Shown: positions 1-10,382, counted from the stretch's first letter. The stretch: DNA of 64,000 bases from Clostridiales bacterium (GCA_021202775.1 JAJQCJ010000109.1:1-64000); one strand, 5' to 3'. The notes: generated by a model not told the origin, from the letters alone. Numbers and translations: made by a program.

Positions 1-1448
1 CTATAACACACAACATCCGTCATCTCGTTGCCGTCATATGTGTAAACATTTCCCTCAATATAAGATGTTGCACTGGCAGAAACAACAAATGCGTAGCAGC
101 TATAGCTAATCTGCGACCCGGTTAAAGTGTCAGTATACACCAGGACGAACATATTTTTAGTATCATACACACTTGTTGTTGTGTCATAGGTGCCGAGATA
201 CCCCGCATTTTCATTTTCCATATCTTGATTTAATATCTGATCTGTAATGGAACTTGAACTTATACCATAGGTATAGTAGATAAACTCATCAAAGGTATAC
301 ACATCAGTCTTGATATAAGGATGTTTATCTGCTTCCGAGGTAATTCCGAGATAGTACTCTGTGTTTTCCTCGTGTTCATTAACTGTCCATATAGTTACCT
401 CAACAGTCATGTTAAGCTGAGTGTTGGTAGTCGTTTGTACCTGGTCTGGCACTATCTCTATGCGGTTTCCATCTTCGTCTTGCATGTACAACTCATATGC
501 AACGCTTTCGGTAATCGAACTCAGAACATAAACCGTTACATGATAACGAATGTTGTTAGAATCCAACTGATTTCCGCTGCCGATAATCAATTCCATTGTA
601 TAAGAGGAAATATCCTCACCGGTAGACATATCAATCGTCTCGTTGTTGCCAATAGTATACTTTTCGTAGACTTCGATTCCGTCTGTATCGTCCTTTATAT
701 ACTTCCAGACGGTAGTCGCAGAGTCAGAAATAGGAACTGAATTGCCATCAGAGTCCAAAAACGAAGTGACAACTGTATCCACGGGCATGACTGCTAATTC
801 ATCTTCAGAATAGTCGCTGAGTACCAGATAGACGTCTGTTTCCTCCAGCGGCAACAGAGACTGAAGGGAAATCCCGTCATTCAGATCCTCATCATCAGAT
901 GACCCGTTCCCCTCATAGCCTTCCTCATCGTCTCCGAACTCGATGACAAAATCGTCAGCGTCATCTTCTTCAGGGGTATCCTCATCGTCCCCAAACTCGA
1001 TGACGAAATCGTCAGCGTCATCTTCTTCGGGATTATCCTCATCGTCCCCAAATACAATGACAAAATCGTCAGAGGAGTCCTCACCATCCTCGCCATCCTC
1101 TTCAGGGGTATCCTCGTCGCCCCCAAACACAATGATGAAATCGTCAGAGGCACCCTCATCATCTTCGTCCTCTTCTGCGGGGGCATTTTCCTCTCCCGCA
1201 TCCTCACCGGTTGCCTCGGACTCCTCTGCATCAGAGACGATTCCCTCATCAGAATCCTCTGATTCCTCTTCTTCAGTGGGGTCCTCTTCGGATTCTTCCT
1301 CATCGGATTCCTCCTCCAATGAAACGGTTCCTGCAGACACTGATTCTTCTAGCGCGGCGGCAGACACGATCAAGGCGGGGCCGCCGGACACTGACAAGGC
1401 CAGTGAGACCGCCAGCAACAGGGCAAGCAGTTTTTTACACTTAATCAT
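1..1448 (-). CDS. Secreted acidic repeat protein, C-terminus truncated by window edge
   Basis: Reverse-strand reading from the ATG at 1448 is open to position 1. N-terminus MIKCKKLLALLLAVSLALSVSGGPALIVSAA is signal-peptide-like, followed by Glu/Asp/Ser-rich sequence with four imperfect DDFVIEFGDDEDTPEEDDA-type repeats. Absent from the ORF track, probably because it runs off the window. Confidence 0.8.
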   Translation of the reverse strand, partial: MIKCKKLLALLLAVSLALSVSGGPALIVSAAALEESVSAGTVSLEEESDEEESEEDPTEEEESEDSDEGIVSDAEESEATGEDAGEENAPAEEDEDDEGASDDFIIVFGGDEDTPEEDGEDGEDSSDDFVIVFGDDEDNPEEDDADDFVIEFGDDEDTPEEDDADDFVIEFGDDEEGYEGNGSSDDEDLNDGISLQSLLPLEETDVYLVLSDYSEDELAVMPVDTVVTSFLDSDGNSVPISDSATTVWKYIKDDTDGIEVYEKYTIGNNETIDMSTGEDISSYTMELIIGSGNQLDSNNIRYHVTVYVLSSITESVAYELYMQDEDGNRIEIVPDQVQTTTNTQLNMTVEVTIWTVNEHEENTEYYLGITSEADKHPYIKTDVYTFDEFIYYTYGISSSSITDQILNQDMENENAGYLGTYDTTTSVYDTKNMFVLVYTDTLTGSQISYSCYAFVVSASATSYIEGNVYTYDGNEMTDVVCY

Positions 1449-4443
1449 TGTTCAGTTCTCCTTTCAGTTCTTGTGCATATTGGGTCAGTTGCTCTATATT
1501 ATAAATGCGTGAGGAACGCACATTGCCGCTGGGATAGTCAAAATAGAGAGTTTCTCCCTGCACATCGCTGAGATAAGGCAGATCCGCCAGCACCTCACAC
1601 TGCTTGTTGAGAAGTTGCCCGTAGAAATCTCCATCGGTAGTGATGTATTGAACCACAAGGAAGTCCTCCACTTGGGTAACATAAGTTAGATAGGCGTCTT
1701 CCTCCAACTGATAGAGGAGGTTCCCTGTTTTCAGACTGTATACCTGAGCCGCTCCGTGTAACGGGGATTCAATACGGTACAGCTCCGTTTCAAAAATTTC
1801 CACCAGTGATTCGTCCGGCGCATCGCCCTGATCCTCCCAGAGCAGGGTGCCATCCTCCGCGCTATAAGCTGCCACAGTTCCATCGTAGTAGGTTACTTCC
1901 AGGCGGTCTCCATCCTCATCACGGATATACTGCTGGTCGTAAACCTGTTCTGCGTCTGGCAAATCAACCTCAATGATCAGAGTACCATCCTGGCTATAGA
2001 GCCGAAACTGATCGTAGGAAAATAACATCAAGGTGCTGCCATCGGCGCTAACACGGGCCTCACTGTGTTCGTAGGATGAATCATAGGAAAACAGCTCTGC
2101 TTCCGTATGGCTTTCGTACTTTAGCACCCGGATTACGGAGGAATTCTGGCTCCCCACCAAGGCAGTGTCTCCGGTCAATAGAAGGAAATCAGCGCTGATA
2201 TCACTCTCAAAGCTGGATATCTGTGCAGCGTTCCCGTCAAAGAAAGAAAATCCGGAAGCTGTTGCGATTATTGTATGGCTCCCATCAGAGTCAAAGGCAA
2301 GGATATCCTCCTTGGTGGTGACGAGGGCGGTCTGATCGCCCGTGGCCGGATCGATTTTCACCAAAATGTTGTCCTGCTGAACATAGATACCGTTCTTGTC
2401 TGTCTGAACGCTGTACGCACTGTCAAGGGACTGGAATCCACCTGTCTGCTCCATTGTGTCGGTGTCAACGATTGCAAAAACCGATGATGTGGAGGACGAT
2501 GCGGAAAATGCGAGGTATTGCTGACTGAATCCTCCCTCAAAGTGGGTATAGCCAGAGCCTACATCCAAAAGGGTCGTTATGGTTCCCTCATCTGTCAGGG
2601 CAAATATTTGCAGAGAGCCGTCTTCAAAACTGACTGCCAACAGCGTACCGTCTTGATTCAATGCGAATAGATTGTCGTTAGGGTTGAGGAAAATGTCGTT
2701 TGTTGTTACCTGTTGGCAGGCTCCCTGAAAGTCAACGGTGCATTGCACGCTGCCGTCTGCAGCGCTGTACACCGTAGCAAAGGTTTCATCCCTGTATACT
2801 GCGGCCACGCAACTTCCATCTGCGGAAATGGCAATGCCCGTTGCCAGGCCTCCCGTCCACAAGGTTTTCCCTGCTGCAATGCTGTAGGCGGTCAACCCAT
2901 CCTCTCCGGCGTAGAGAAGGGTATCTTCATCTAAGTACACAATCTCAGCCAGGGCGGAATCCACAGTTGGCAGTGTTGCCAAGGTTTCACATGTCTCAGT
3001 ATCGATAATGACCAGATTCTGCGTATAGAGGCAGGCGGCGGTGCCGCCCTCCGGTGAGAGAGCCAGATTCAAAGGCTCTGAGGACAGTTCGATGATTTCA
3101 TAGGATTTGTAACCGTCTGAGAGGTCATATACACCGGTTGCACTGGCCAGTGCCCGCTGTGCCTCCGCCGTTTTTTCTGGTTGCAACAGGTTGGTTCCTG
3201 TGGGCAGCGCCTGGAGTGCATAGTCCAGAGCAGCAGCCGTGTCCCCGTTTGCCAGAGCATTTTGGGAGTATTCGGCGAGCTTGAGCCATTGCTCGGTGGT
3301 TTGCATACGTTTTAGCCCCACAAAAGCAGACGCAACCCCCAGCGCAAAACAAATGGTCAACAACGTACAAACCACAGCGTTTTGTCGCTTTTGCCGCCTG
3401 ACGCGGATATCGTTTTCCCAAAGATGTGTAAGCGCCGACAGCATCTCATCCGCCGTCTGGTAGCGAAGGTCTGGGTTGGGGTTCATCGCCTTTGTAATGA
3501 TGGCAACGATTTGCGGGCTGAACTCCTGGGGCGATAGAGGGATAACCGATTTGGCGTCTTTAGCGGGCCTGTGGCCACTGAGCAGATGATAGAAGGTGGC
3601 GCCGACCATATAAATGTCCGAACGGACATCCGGGGCGATGCGCTTTTTGGAAATGACACTGCTGGACTGCTGACTGTGGGATGCCTGCGGCGTAAAACTA
3701 TTTTCTGTGCCCCAATTCTGACGGCCATTCGGCAGGCTCCCAGTAATTGTGTTCTCGTTCTGTGGCAATGCGACTGTGGAGTCATCCACATCTGCGTTTC
3801 CTTCTGCTGAGTGTACGCCGGACGGTATCGTTTCGGTTTCCCCATTTAACTCCGCCGTGGCGGTGTCCGCATTTTGCGTTCCGCTGCCGAAGGAGTAATC
3901 AAGCCCGTAGTGTTCAGGAGACGCATAGCCTTCGCTTCGTCCGATGGCGACATCTTCGCCCAGCGCAAGGGCAATATTAAAGTCGATCAGACAAATATCC
4001 CCATTTGGCCGCAGCATCAGGTTTGCCGGTTTGATGTCGCTGTGGACAAACCCCTTGGGCGGTGAACCGTGTGTCGGACTGTGAAGATAGCTCAGCGCTT
4101 CCAGCAACTGTCTGACCCAATAAATCACCTGGGGCTGGGAAAATCGCTCTCCTCTTTTCAGCGGCTTGTCTAAGCTTTCTCCTTCGATGAAATCAATGAC
4201 AGTGTAAACAGTCATTCCTTCCCGAAAGAAGTCATATACCTGGGGGATGTAGGGATGATTTAATTCCTTTAGCACATCCACTTCCCGGCGCAGAATGTTC
4301 AAAGGTGTGGACAATTCCCGCTTATCTGCTTTCAGGACGACTTTTTTCCCCAGTCGCAAGTGATCTGCCAGGTAGACATTGCCACCGCCACCATATCCTA
4401 TCTTTTTTATGATTCTGTATGTGGATGCAATTATTTCAGCCAT
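1441..4443 (-). CDS. Transmembrane Ser/Thr protein kinase with beta-propeller-like C-terminal region
   Basis: Kinase motifs IGYGGGGNVYLAD, VVLKADKRE, VHSDIKPANLML, LIDFNIAL, SDIYMVGATFYHLLSG; TM AVVCTLLTICFALGVASAFVGL; repeated WD40/PQQ-like blades. Start taken at MAEIIASTY behind GAGAGG (ORF extends to 4482). Confidence 0.9.
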   Translation of the reverse strand: MAEIIASTYRIIKKIGYGGGGNVYLADHLRLGKKVVLKADKRELSTPLNILRREVDVLKELNHPYIPQVYDFFREGMTVYTVIDFIEGESLDKPLKRGERFSQPQVIYWVRQLLEALSYLHSPTHGSPPKGFVHSDIKPANLMLRPNGDICLIDFNIALALGEDVAIGRSEGYASPEHYGLDYSFGSGTQNADTATAELNGETETIPSGVHSAEGNADVDDSTVALPQNENTITGSLPNGRQNWGTENSFTPQASHSQQSSSVISKKRIAPDVRSDIYMVGATFYHLLSGHRPAKDAKSVIPLSPQEFSPQIVAIITKAMNPNPDLRYQTADEMLSALTHLWENDIRVRRQKRQNAVVCTLLTICFALGVASAFVGLKRMQTTEQWLKLAEYSQNALANGDTAAALDYALQALPTGTNLLQPEKTAEAQRALASATGVYDLSDGYKSYEIIELSSEPLNLALSPEGGTAACLYTQNLVIIDTETCETLATLPTVDSALAEIVYLDEDTLLYAGEDGLTAYSIAAGKTLWTGGLATGIAISADGSCVAAVYRDETFATVYSAADGSVQCTVDFQGACQQVTTNDIFLNPNDNLFALNQDGTLLAVSFEDGSLQIFALTDEGTITTLLDVGSGYTHFEGGFSQQYLAFSASSSTSSVFAIVDTDTMEQTGGFQSLDSAYSVQTDKNGIYVQQDNILVKIDPATGDQTALVTTKEDILAFDSDGSHTIIATASGFSFFDGNAAQISSFESDISADFLLLTGDTALVGSQNSSVIRVLKYESHTEAELFSYDSSYEHSEARVSADGSTLMLFSYDQFRLYSQDGTLIIEVDLPDAEQVYDQQYIRDEDGDRLEVTYYDGTVAAYSAEDGTLLWEDQGDAPDESLVEIFETELYRIESPLHGAAQVYSLKTGNLLYQLEEDAYLTYVTQVEDFLVVQYITTDGDFYGQLLNKQCEVLADLPYLSDVQGETLYFDYPSGNVRSSRIYNIEQLTQYAQELKGELNND

Positions 4444-4482
4444 AACGCAATTCCTCTCTCCGTTAGCCACTTTCGGTTGCAA

Positions 4483-4644
4483 TTATTGCTCGGAGACCGG
4501 AGGGCCATATTCCTTCTCTAACTGTGCGTTCAATCGTGCCGATTTATGGCGGGAAATGCACAAATAAAGAAGAAGTAAAAGAAGAGAAGCAGCTGCAGCC
4601 GCGATACCGCCATAAAACATGAGTTCTCTTACGGGCAAATTCAT
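4483..4644 (-). CDS. Small single-pass membrane protein (53 aa)
   Basis: Hand-translated: MNLPVRELMFYGGIAAAAASLLLLLLYLCISRHKSARLNAQLEKEYGPPVSEQ. Sits between the FHA and kinase genes on the same strand; below the ORF-track size cutoff. Confidence 0.55.
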   Translation of the reverse strand: MNLPVRELMFYGGIAAAAASLLLLLLYLCISRHKSARLNAQLEKEYGPPVSEQ

Positions 4645-4679
4645 ATTGAAAAGCTCCCTTCTATTCGAACCCGCACGTT

Positions 4680-5837
4680 TTACCGGCTGAGTAAGAATAC
4701 AAATTCTTCGTTGGCAAGACGAATGCTGGTAGCGTCAGTCAACAGGACTTCATGATTGCTGTCGATGAGATTTCTGTTAACATAGGTGTGATTTTTGGAG
4801 TTTGTATCCACAATGAAGAAATCATCACCGCGTCGAATGATTTTAGCGTGATACCGGCTCACTGCTGGATTACCGTCAATACGGTAATCGACATCGTGGT
4901 AGCTTTTCCCAATCCTAAATTCCATTCTTGTGATTTCAATTTTTTCGGATGTGGATTGTCGCCGCAGGAAGCCGCGAACGGTCGGCTTGTTACGGGGAAG
5001 AGGCGTTGTAAGTTCCTCCTCTGCCTGAATCGCATCCATCTGGCCAAGAAGGCCGTCCTTTTGAAGCAGCACGGTTCCGCTGTCAGGAACAGGTTCGCTG
5101 TTTCGCCGGAGGATAATCTGGCCTGGTACAGAGCGATTCTGTTCCCCGGAAAATACCGTATGATCCAGTTGTGCCGGAGTTGTTCTATCGTTGTGTCGCA
5201 GGACGTCAGGGCCGGATGATGCGCGGTTCTGTGTACTGCGTTCCAGAACAACCGGTGCAGCGTTGCTTTTACTTCTTTCTACGGCGGAGCGAACAAGGGC
5301 TTTCTTGATTTCCTCGGAGAAATCCCTCGGGGCAAATACAGTTCCAGCCAGATAATCTATTAACGCCTGATACTGGGCCGCAGGTGGGCGGCAGTCTGCC
5401 GAAAGGAATGAAACGACACTGGAACAGTATTCTCGGAACGAAACAGCCCCGTCCTTTTGGCCCCCGCAAGGTACACAGATCAGAAAAACCCGTTTTTCCT
5501 GATCTACATAGATATACCTGTCATCAAAGACAAGTTGACCTTCCTCAATCATATATTCTTGCAGAGTGTCGACAATGGATGCAATCTGTCCCAACAACTC
5601 CAACGGATTCCCCCCATTGCCCGGCTCCGACAGGTATTGAACAAACGGCTGTTTTCCTGTAATATCAAACTGAAACCTGGGGATACCATCTACCTGCTGC
5701 ATTATCATAGGCAGCAAGCCAGAGATGCGGTTATTCGCCATCATACCTAATGAAACAGTATCTACTGTCTCATCCGGCTGCAATCCGCAAATCAGGAACT
5801 GAGATCTACCAATCGTCTTTTCCTCGAAAGTTCTCAA
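4680..5837 (-). CDS. FHA domain protein with N-terminal DUF6382-like domain
   Basis: C-terminal FHA pattern FRIGKSYHDVDYRIDGNPAVSRYHAKIIRRGDDFFIVDTNSKNHTYVNR. Confidence 0.85.
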   Translation of the reverse strand: MRTFEEKTIGRSQFLICGLQPDETVDTVSLGMMANNRISGLLPMIMQQVDGIPRFQFDITGKQPFVQYLSEPGNGGNPLELLGQIASIVDTLQEYMIEEGQLVFDDRYIYVDQEKRVFLICVPCGGQKDGAVSFREYCSSVVSFLSADCRPPAAQYQALIDYLAGTVFAPRDFSEEIKKALVRSAVERSKSNAAPVVLERSTQNRASSGPDVLRHNDRTTPAQLDHTVFSGEQNRSVPGQIILRRNSEPVPDSGTVLLQKDGLLGQMDAIQAEEELTTPLPRNKPTVRGFLRRQSTSEKIEITRMEFRIGKSYHDVDYRIDGNPAVSRYHAKIIRRGDDFFIVDTNSKNHTYVNRNLIDSNHEVLLTDATSIRLANEEFVFLLSR

Positions 5838-5875
5838 AACATTCCCTCCTGTCTATGCTCACCACGTTTCAGGCG

Positions 5876-6553
5876 CTACTGCTTCGCGCAGTGGAAAACA
5901 AATTGCTCTACGCCAAGTGTGATGGCAGTGTTATCTTTTAGCAGGGCTTTTTCATTCCGCTGAATTGGTCTGTCATTCAGGTACACACCGTTTGTCGAAT
6001 GGATGTCTTTGATATAGAATGCGCCGTTCTCAAAGGTGATTTCTGCGTGCAGACCAGATACCGTAGGGGCGTCAACCAATTTCAAATCTGCTTGGGGCGA
6101 GTCGCGTCCGATACGAAAGACTGGCTTATTGATTTCTACCTGACGGCCATAGCTGATGCAGTCCAACGTCGCTCGCGGAATAAAGACATCATCATGGTTG
6201 ACGAACACCGTTCCTCCAAAGTTGCCTTCCAAATCAGGCTGATCCTTTTGCAGAGGCTGTAGCTGTGGTTGAGGTTGCGGTTGCGGCTGTGGTTGAGGAG
6301 AGGACTGAGTAAAAGAGGAAACGCTTTTGGTCTGTTTCCTTGCCTCTTTCTGGGCCTTGTATGCTGCGGCATTCTCCTTGCTGTAGTGTTGCAGCAGCCA
6401 GAACAGGGTAATCGGCTTATCGCCCAACAGCCGCTTATAAGACCCTTCCGAATCGTCTGCAGGTGTATTCGAATAGCTGCCGGAGTTGTTCTGATGCCCG
6501 GTTTGTCCTGGGATATTGAAACCGTACCCGTTTTGGTTTTCGCTTTTTGCCAT
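5876..6553 (-). CDS. FHA domain protein with QP-repeat linker
   Basis: FHA pattern FRIGRDSPQADLKLVDAPTVSGLHAEITFENGAFYIKDIHSTNGVYLNDRPI; linker QPQPQPQPQPQLQP. Confidence 0.87.
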   Translation of the reverse strand: MAKSENQNGYGFNIPGQTGHQNNSGSYSNTPADDSEGSYKRLLGDKPITLFWLLQHYSKENAAAYKAQKEARKQTKSVSSFTQSSPQPQPQPQPQPQLQPLQKDQPDLEGNFGGTVFVNHDDVFIPRATLDCISYGRQVEINKPVFRIGRDSPQADLKLVDAPTVSGLHAEITFENGAFYIKDIHSTNGVYLNDRPIQRNEKALLKDNTAITLGVEQFVFHCAKQ

Positions 6554-6565
6554 AATAAACCCACC

Positions 6566-7108
6566 TTATGCCCATTTTTTTGCCGTTATGGATTGGTTCA
6601 TTGATATTTTACCCAGCCCTAAAACATCGATTGGGTACTGGATTTTGTACGAAATTGTCACAGTTATGTTTCCATCGCTTTCAGTTACCTGGAAGGAGAT
6701 GCCGTCCAAACCATCTACAATACTGAGCGATTTTAACTTCTTAGCGGCAGCATCTTCATCGCCTCCGGTCAGATAACCAATGAAGCGTTTTTTCACTGTG
6801 CTGCTTGTTGCCGCAGTCGTAGAGGAAAAATATTCGCTGTTGTCCATCCGAGCAATGTCCAGCACCATATCGGTCAGACTGTTCCAGAACGTTGTGATAT
6901 CAGACGTATCATAGGACGACACGTTTTCTGTTAGATAAGCATCCATCGCCAGACTGTCAGTGGCCTGAATCAAGGCGTGCGTGATCGTGTTTTGTGCGTT
7001 TACAATTACAAAGATGCTATAGATAAATACGATCACCAAGATAAAAAACGGCAAAACAATGCTGGTTTCCAAGAGGATACTCCCGCGTTCTTCTCGCTTC
7101 ACATTCAT
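6566..7108 (-). CDS. TadE/TadG-like pseudopilin
   Basis: N-terminal MNVKREERGSILLETSIVLPFFILVIVFIYSIFVIVNAQ; genomic context. Confidence 0.75.
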   Translation of the reverse strand: MNVKREERGSILLETSIVLPFFILVIVFIYSIFVIVNAQNTITHALIQATDSLAMDAYLTENVSSYDTSDITTFWNSLTDMVLDIARMDNSEYFSSTTAATSSTVKKRFIGYLTGGDEDAAAKKLKSLSIVDGLDGISFQVTESDGNITVTISYKIQYPIDVLGLGKISMNQSITAKKWA

Positions 7109-7124
7109 GCTCTGTCCCCTTTTG

Positions 7125-9656
7125 TCAATAGCCGAAGTAGCCAGTCTGATGGAATCGGAAAAGTCCATTTGCTGTCAATGTATCCAAGTTCAACATGGGA
7201 TTTAACGTAAAGGTCACGTCGGCGTAAACGGTGGTGTATGCCTGAGTTAGTGCAAACCCTATTCCACTATAATAGGCAGCAGATTCCATTTGCACGATGT
7301 TTTGCAATCGTTTCAACAAAGTATCCTTGTCCACTGTCAACATCAGAAGTAGCATGGCGTGTTCTTCATATTTCATTTTCATAATGCCATCAAAACTCAT
7401 ATCTTTATAGTCAAGTAGTTTAGAATTCGCAGCTTTGTTAATGTTGTCCCTGAGCTGAGTCTCCTGTTGGGTAGTAATATCAGCGCAGCTGAGGAGATCC
7501 TGTAACATCTGGTACATTCCGGTGGGCGTCATATAAACGAAGTTTTTGATCAGATAAATGTTGCCACCATTGACCAACAGAAGCGTATCGACCAACGGCT
7601 CTGCAATCATCAGAACAACATAGACAACCCAAGATGCCGGACCCGCTAAAGACGCTTGCAGCTGCACATCCCCATCTGAAAAGACTGTGCCGATGTTGAG
7701 AATAAAACGCTCGATATAAAGAGCCATGAAAACAGCGGTCTGGTTGCCTATTTCGCTATTTGTTCCCCCCAGCAGGTACTCCAGCTCTGCACCGTAGAAT
7801 GTCGATTTACTGACAGATTGCGATTCTCCAGAGGCGTAGGAGAGCAGAGACCCTGCTATGGTAGCACTGGGAATGCCGTCTCCATTCAACTGGGCAACTT
7901 TTTTGTAACTGTAACCAGACAGGGAACTCCCACTGGTCGCGTTGGTTCGGTTCGGCAGATTGTAAGTAGAGTAGGCAGCCAGCAGGTAATAACGCCCCAG
8001 GTCACCGGACGCCAACATTTCAACTAAAGCCACCAGTTGTACAATCATATCTGCCAGGAATGTGATGATCCCAGCAATCAGTTCCACCAATCCTTTGATC
8101 AGGTTGTAAAGGGCGGTCACAACACTTTTAATGGCTTCTATAATTTGCTTAAATCCGCTTACAGTTGCCAGACTCTCTGCTGCATCAATCAGATTCTGCC
8201 CTGCATCCAAAATGCTGTTAATGCTTGCGGTGGCAAGCGAGGCATATAGTTCCGCACCGGAGTTGTAATTGCTGCTAACCTCTGCATTCAAGCTGCTGTC
8301 ATAGACACCGCTCAGTCCGCACAGATTCTTTGCTAAGCTGATATAGCTGCTTAGACTAAGGCTCGTCGTAGAATCCAACGTTGTTTTTGCTGCAAGCGTG
8401 GATGCCAGTTCTCCTAAGCGTTCAACAACACCACTACTTGAGGAAGTAAAGGATGTGTCAATGGGCCAATATCCCGCTTCCTTTAGCCAGGAAGTGAGTT
8501 CTGTGTCACTCCAGGAAGAATCCACCCAGGTCGCAACAAAGCTGTTTGACAGTAAATTGATCTGCGTATTCAGCGCACTGTCGATTTCAGCTGCCTTCGA
8601 TTCGTAATCGGAGCCAAACAAAGTTTCAAATACGCTTACAATATCATCAACTGTTTCGGAAATCCAGTCAACGGTAGACGAACTGACTGTGGCAGATGTT
8701 CCCGAAACACCGGTAGAATTCACTTTTGAAACACTGTTGGAAGCAGATTGAATTTTTGTCCATGATGTGGTGATCGCGGAGGAATAACTGCTAAAGTCAG
8801 ACTTCAACGTGCTGGCTGCGCTTTTATAGGATTTTTGTGCGCTGTTGACTGCTTCCAACGCCTCTTTCACCTCTGCGGTATCGTAGACCTCTGCCGTATC
8901 AGATGTTGTTTCGGCGTCTCCTTCTTCTGCAGAGGTTGCAACCTTCTCCTCTGCTGTTTTGATTGCTTCGACAAGCGCTTGAATCTTTTCCTGAAAAGTG
9001 CTATATTTTGATTGGTAGTCAGCCAGTGAATCTTGATACGTTTCCGCCTTATCTTTTAGCGTTACAACAGCATCCAGCATATCTGTAACAGCCTCAGTTG
9101 CTGAAGCGGTCCCACTTGCCATAGCTTCAATATTTCTGAGCTGCTTCGCTGTATCTTCGCCCAGAATTTTATTTTGCAATTCCGTCAGTGCTTCGCTGAT
9201 GTTCAAATTTTCAGTCAGGCTTTTCACCGGTGCGCTGACCTCAGCATATTCCAAAATCTGCTGTTCGAAAATATCTACATCTGAAAGGGCGTAAGCGCCG
9301 TTGGCACTGACGGAATCCACGGTGGCAGAGCTGCCCAGGGCGTTGGTGTTCAGGTTGATATATTCTGACATCGTCGCAGTAATATCGGTGTCCTGTGCCA
9401 CAGCCAATAATCCGAAACGTTCTTCCAAATAGGAGTCATAGTTGGCGATAGTAGATAACCCTGCACTGTCTAATATCTCCTGAAGCAATTCCACCGCATT
9501 TTGATAACGGACGGACTCCACTAACAGCGCGGAGATTGAGAGCAACGGGATCATGCAGATCGCCAAAAAAATGGAAACTGCGCCTTTTGTACCGTTGACA
9601 TAGCGGTGACTCCACTGGTTCCAACACCGAAAGGCTTCTTGCAGCTTCTCTTTCAT
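7125..9656 (-). CDS. Large DUF5702-type Tad-associated protein
   Basis: KGAVSIFLAICMIPLLSISALLVESVRYQNA N-terminus, long coiled-coil-like middle, Tad context. Confidence 0.7.
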   Translation of the reverse strand: MKEKLQEAFRCWNQWSHRYVNGTKGAVSIFLAICMIPLLSISALLVESVRYQNAVELLQEILDSAGLSTIANYDSYLEERFGLLAVAQDTDITATMSEYINLNTNALGSSATVDSVSANGAYALSDVDIFEQQILEYAEVSAPVKSLTENLNISEALTELQNKILGEDTAKQLRNIEAMASGTASATEAVTDMLDAVVTLKDKAETYQDSLADYQSKYSTFQEKIQALVEAIKTAEEKVATSAEEGDAETTSDTAEVYDTAEVKEALEAVNSAQKSYKSAASTLKSDFSSYSSAITTSWTKIQSASNSVSKVNSTGVSGTSATVSSSTVDWISETVDDIVSVFETLFGSDYESKAAEIDSALNTQINLLSNSFVATWVDSSWSDTELTSWLKEAGYWPIDTSFTSSSSGVVERLGELASTLAAKTTLDSTTSLSLSSYISLAKNLCGLSGVYDSSLNAEVSSNYNSGAELYASLATASINSILDAGQNLIDAAESLATVSGFKQIIEAIKSVVTALYNLIKGLVELIAGIITFLADMIVQLVALVEMLASGDLGRYYLLAAYSTYNLPNRTNATSGSSLSGYSYKKVAQLNGDGIPSATIAGSLLSYASGESQSVSKSTFYGAELEYLLGGTNSEIGNQTAVFMALYIERFILNIGTVFSDGDVQLQASLAGPASWVVYVVLMIAEPLVDTLLLVNGGNIYLIKNFVYMTPTGMYQMLQDLLSCADITTQQETQLRDNINKAANSKLLDYKDMSFDGIMKMKYEEHAMLLLMLTVDKDTLLKRLQNIVQMESAAYYSGIGFALTQAYTTVYADVTFTLNPMLNLDTLTANGLFRFHQTGYFGY

Positions 9657-9701
9657 TCTTGCTCTCCCTCTTTATGACGTAAAGACTCGCAGTCGCGTTC
9701 C

Positions 9702-10382
9702 CTAATTAAAATTGGTGATGTCTTTGATCAATTTGATTGCGCTGCTAAGCATACCAAGGACGCTGTTGATTACCCCTGCCTCACCACTGAGGCCAGTCAC
9801 CGTTTGTGTGACAGATTTCCAAGTTTTTATGCTGTTTATATAATACGAAACATCTACACCTTGTGCATATGCGGTAGCGGACATCTGCTGCGTCCCATTC
9901 AGTCCGATCATATTCAAAATATCGCCCAGTAAAAAGGTGTAGGTCTGGGTTACCGTAACCTCGTAATGCATTCGACCAATGTCATCTGTGACGGACTCCA
10001 CTGTCACAGTCGCCGAACCGTTAGACTGCGCCAGTGACGTTTTAGACAGGCGGCCATTGGCATAACTCGCACCGGTAGACATGCTGGCCTCCTCCAAATT
10101 GGTACCGTTGGAAAACCAGTACCGATACAACCCAATATTCGCGATGTCATCCGCAGTCAGGTCTGCACTGTCTGCTAGATCTGCATACTTGTAAGTGGTA
10201 GCAATGTTTTCCGCCGTCTCGTTTGCCACAACCTGGATCAATACCACCTGATAGAGATAGAAACCCACACTTAGCAGCAAAAGAAGAACCACCATGCAAA
10301 CTAAAATGCAGAAAGTTGATTCCAGTATAATCGTACCGCTATCCGACTTTAAGTTCTGCTTATCAGATGCTATTTTTTTCAT
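9702..10382 (-). CDS. TadE-like pseudopilin
   Basis: DSGTIILESTFCILVCMVVLLLLLSVGFYLYQVVLIQVVANETAENIA; start MKKIASDKQ. Confidence 0.7.
   Translation of the reverse strand: MKKIASDKQNLKSDSGTIILESTFCILVCMVVLLLLLSVGFYLYQVVLIQVVANETAENIATTYKYADLADSADLTADDIANIGLYRYWFSNGTNLEEASMSTGASYANGRLSKTSLAQSNGSATVTVESVTDDIGRMHYEVTVTQTYTFLLGDILNMIGLNGTQQMSATAYAQGVDVSYYINSIKTWKSVTQTVTGLSGEAGVINSVLGMLSSAIKLIKDITNFN

Noticed and set aside
943-1512. Ser-rich 189-aa plus-strand ORF
   Set aside because: Reverse complement of the acidic Asp/Glu repeat coding region; the minus-strand frame has signal peptide and coupling to the kinase.
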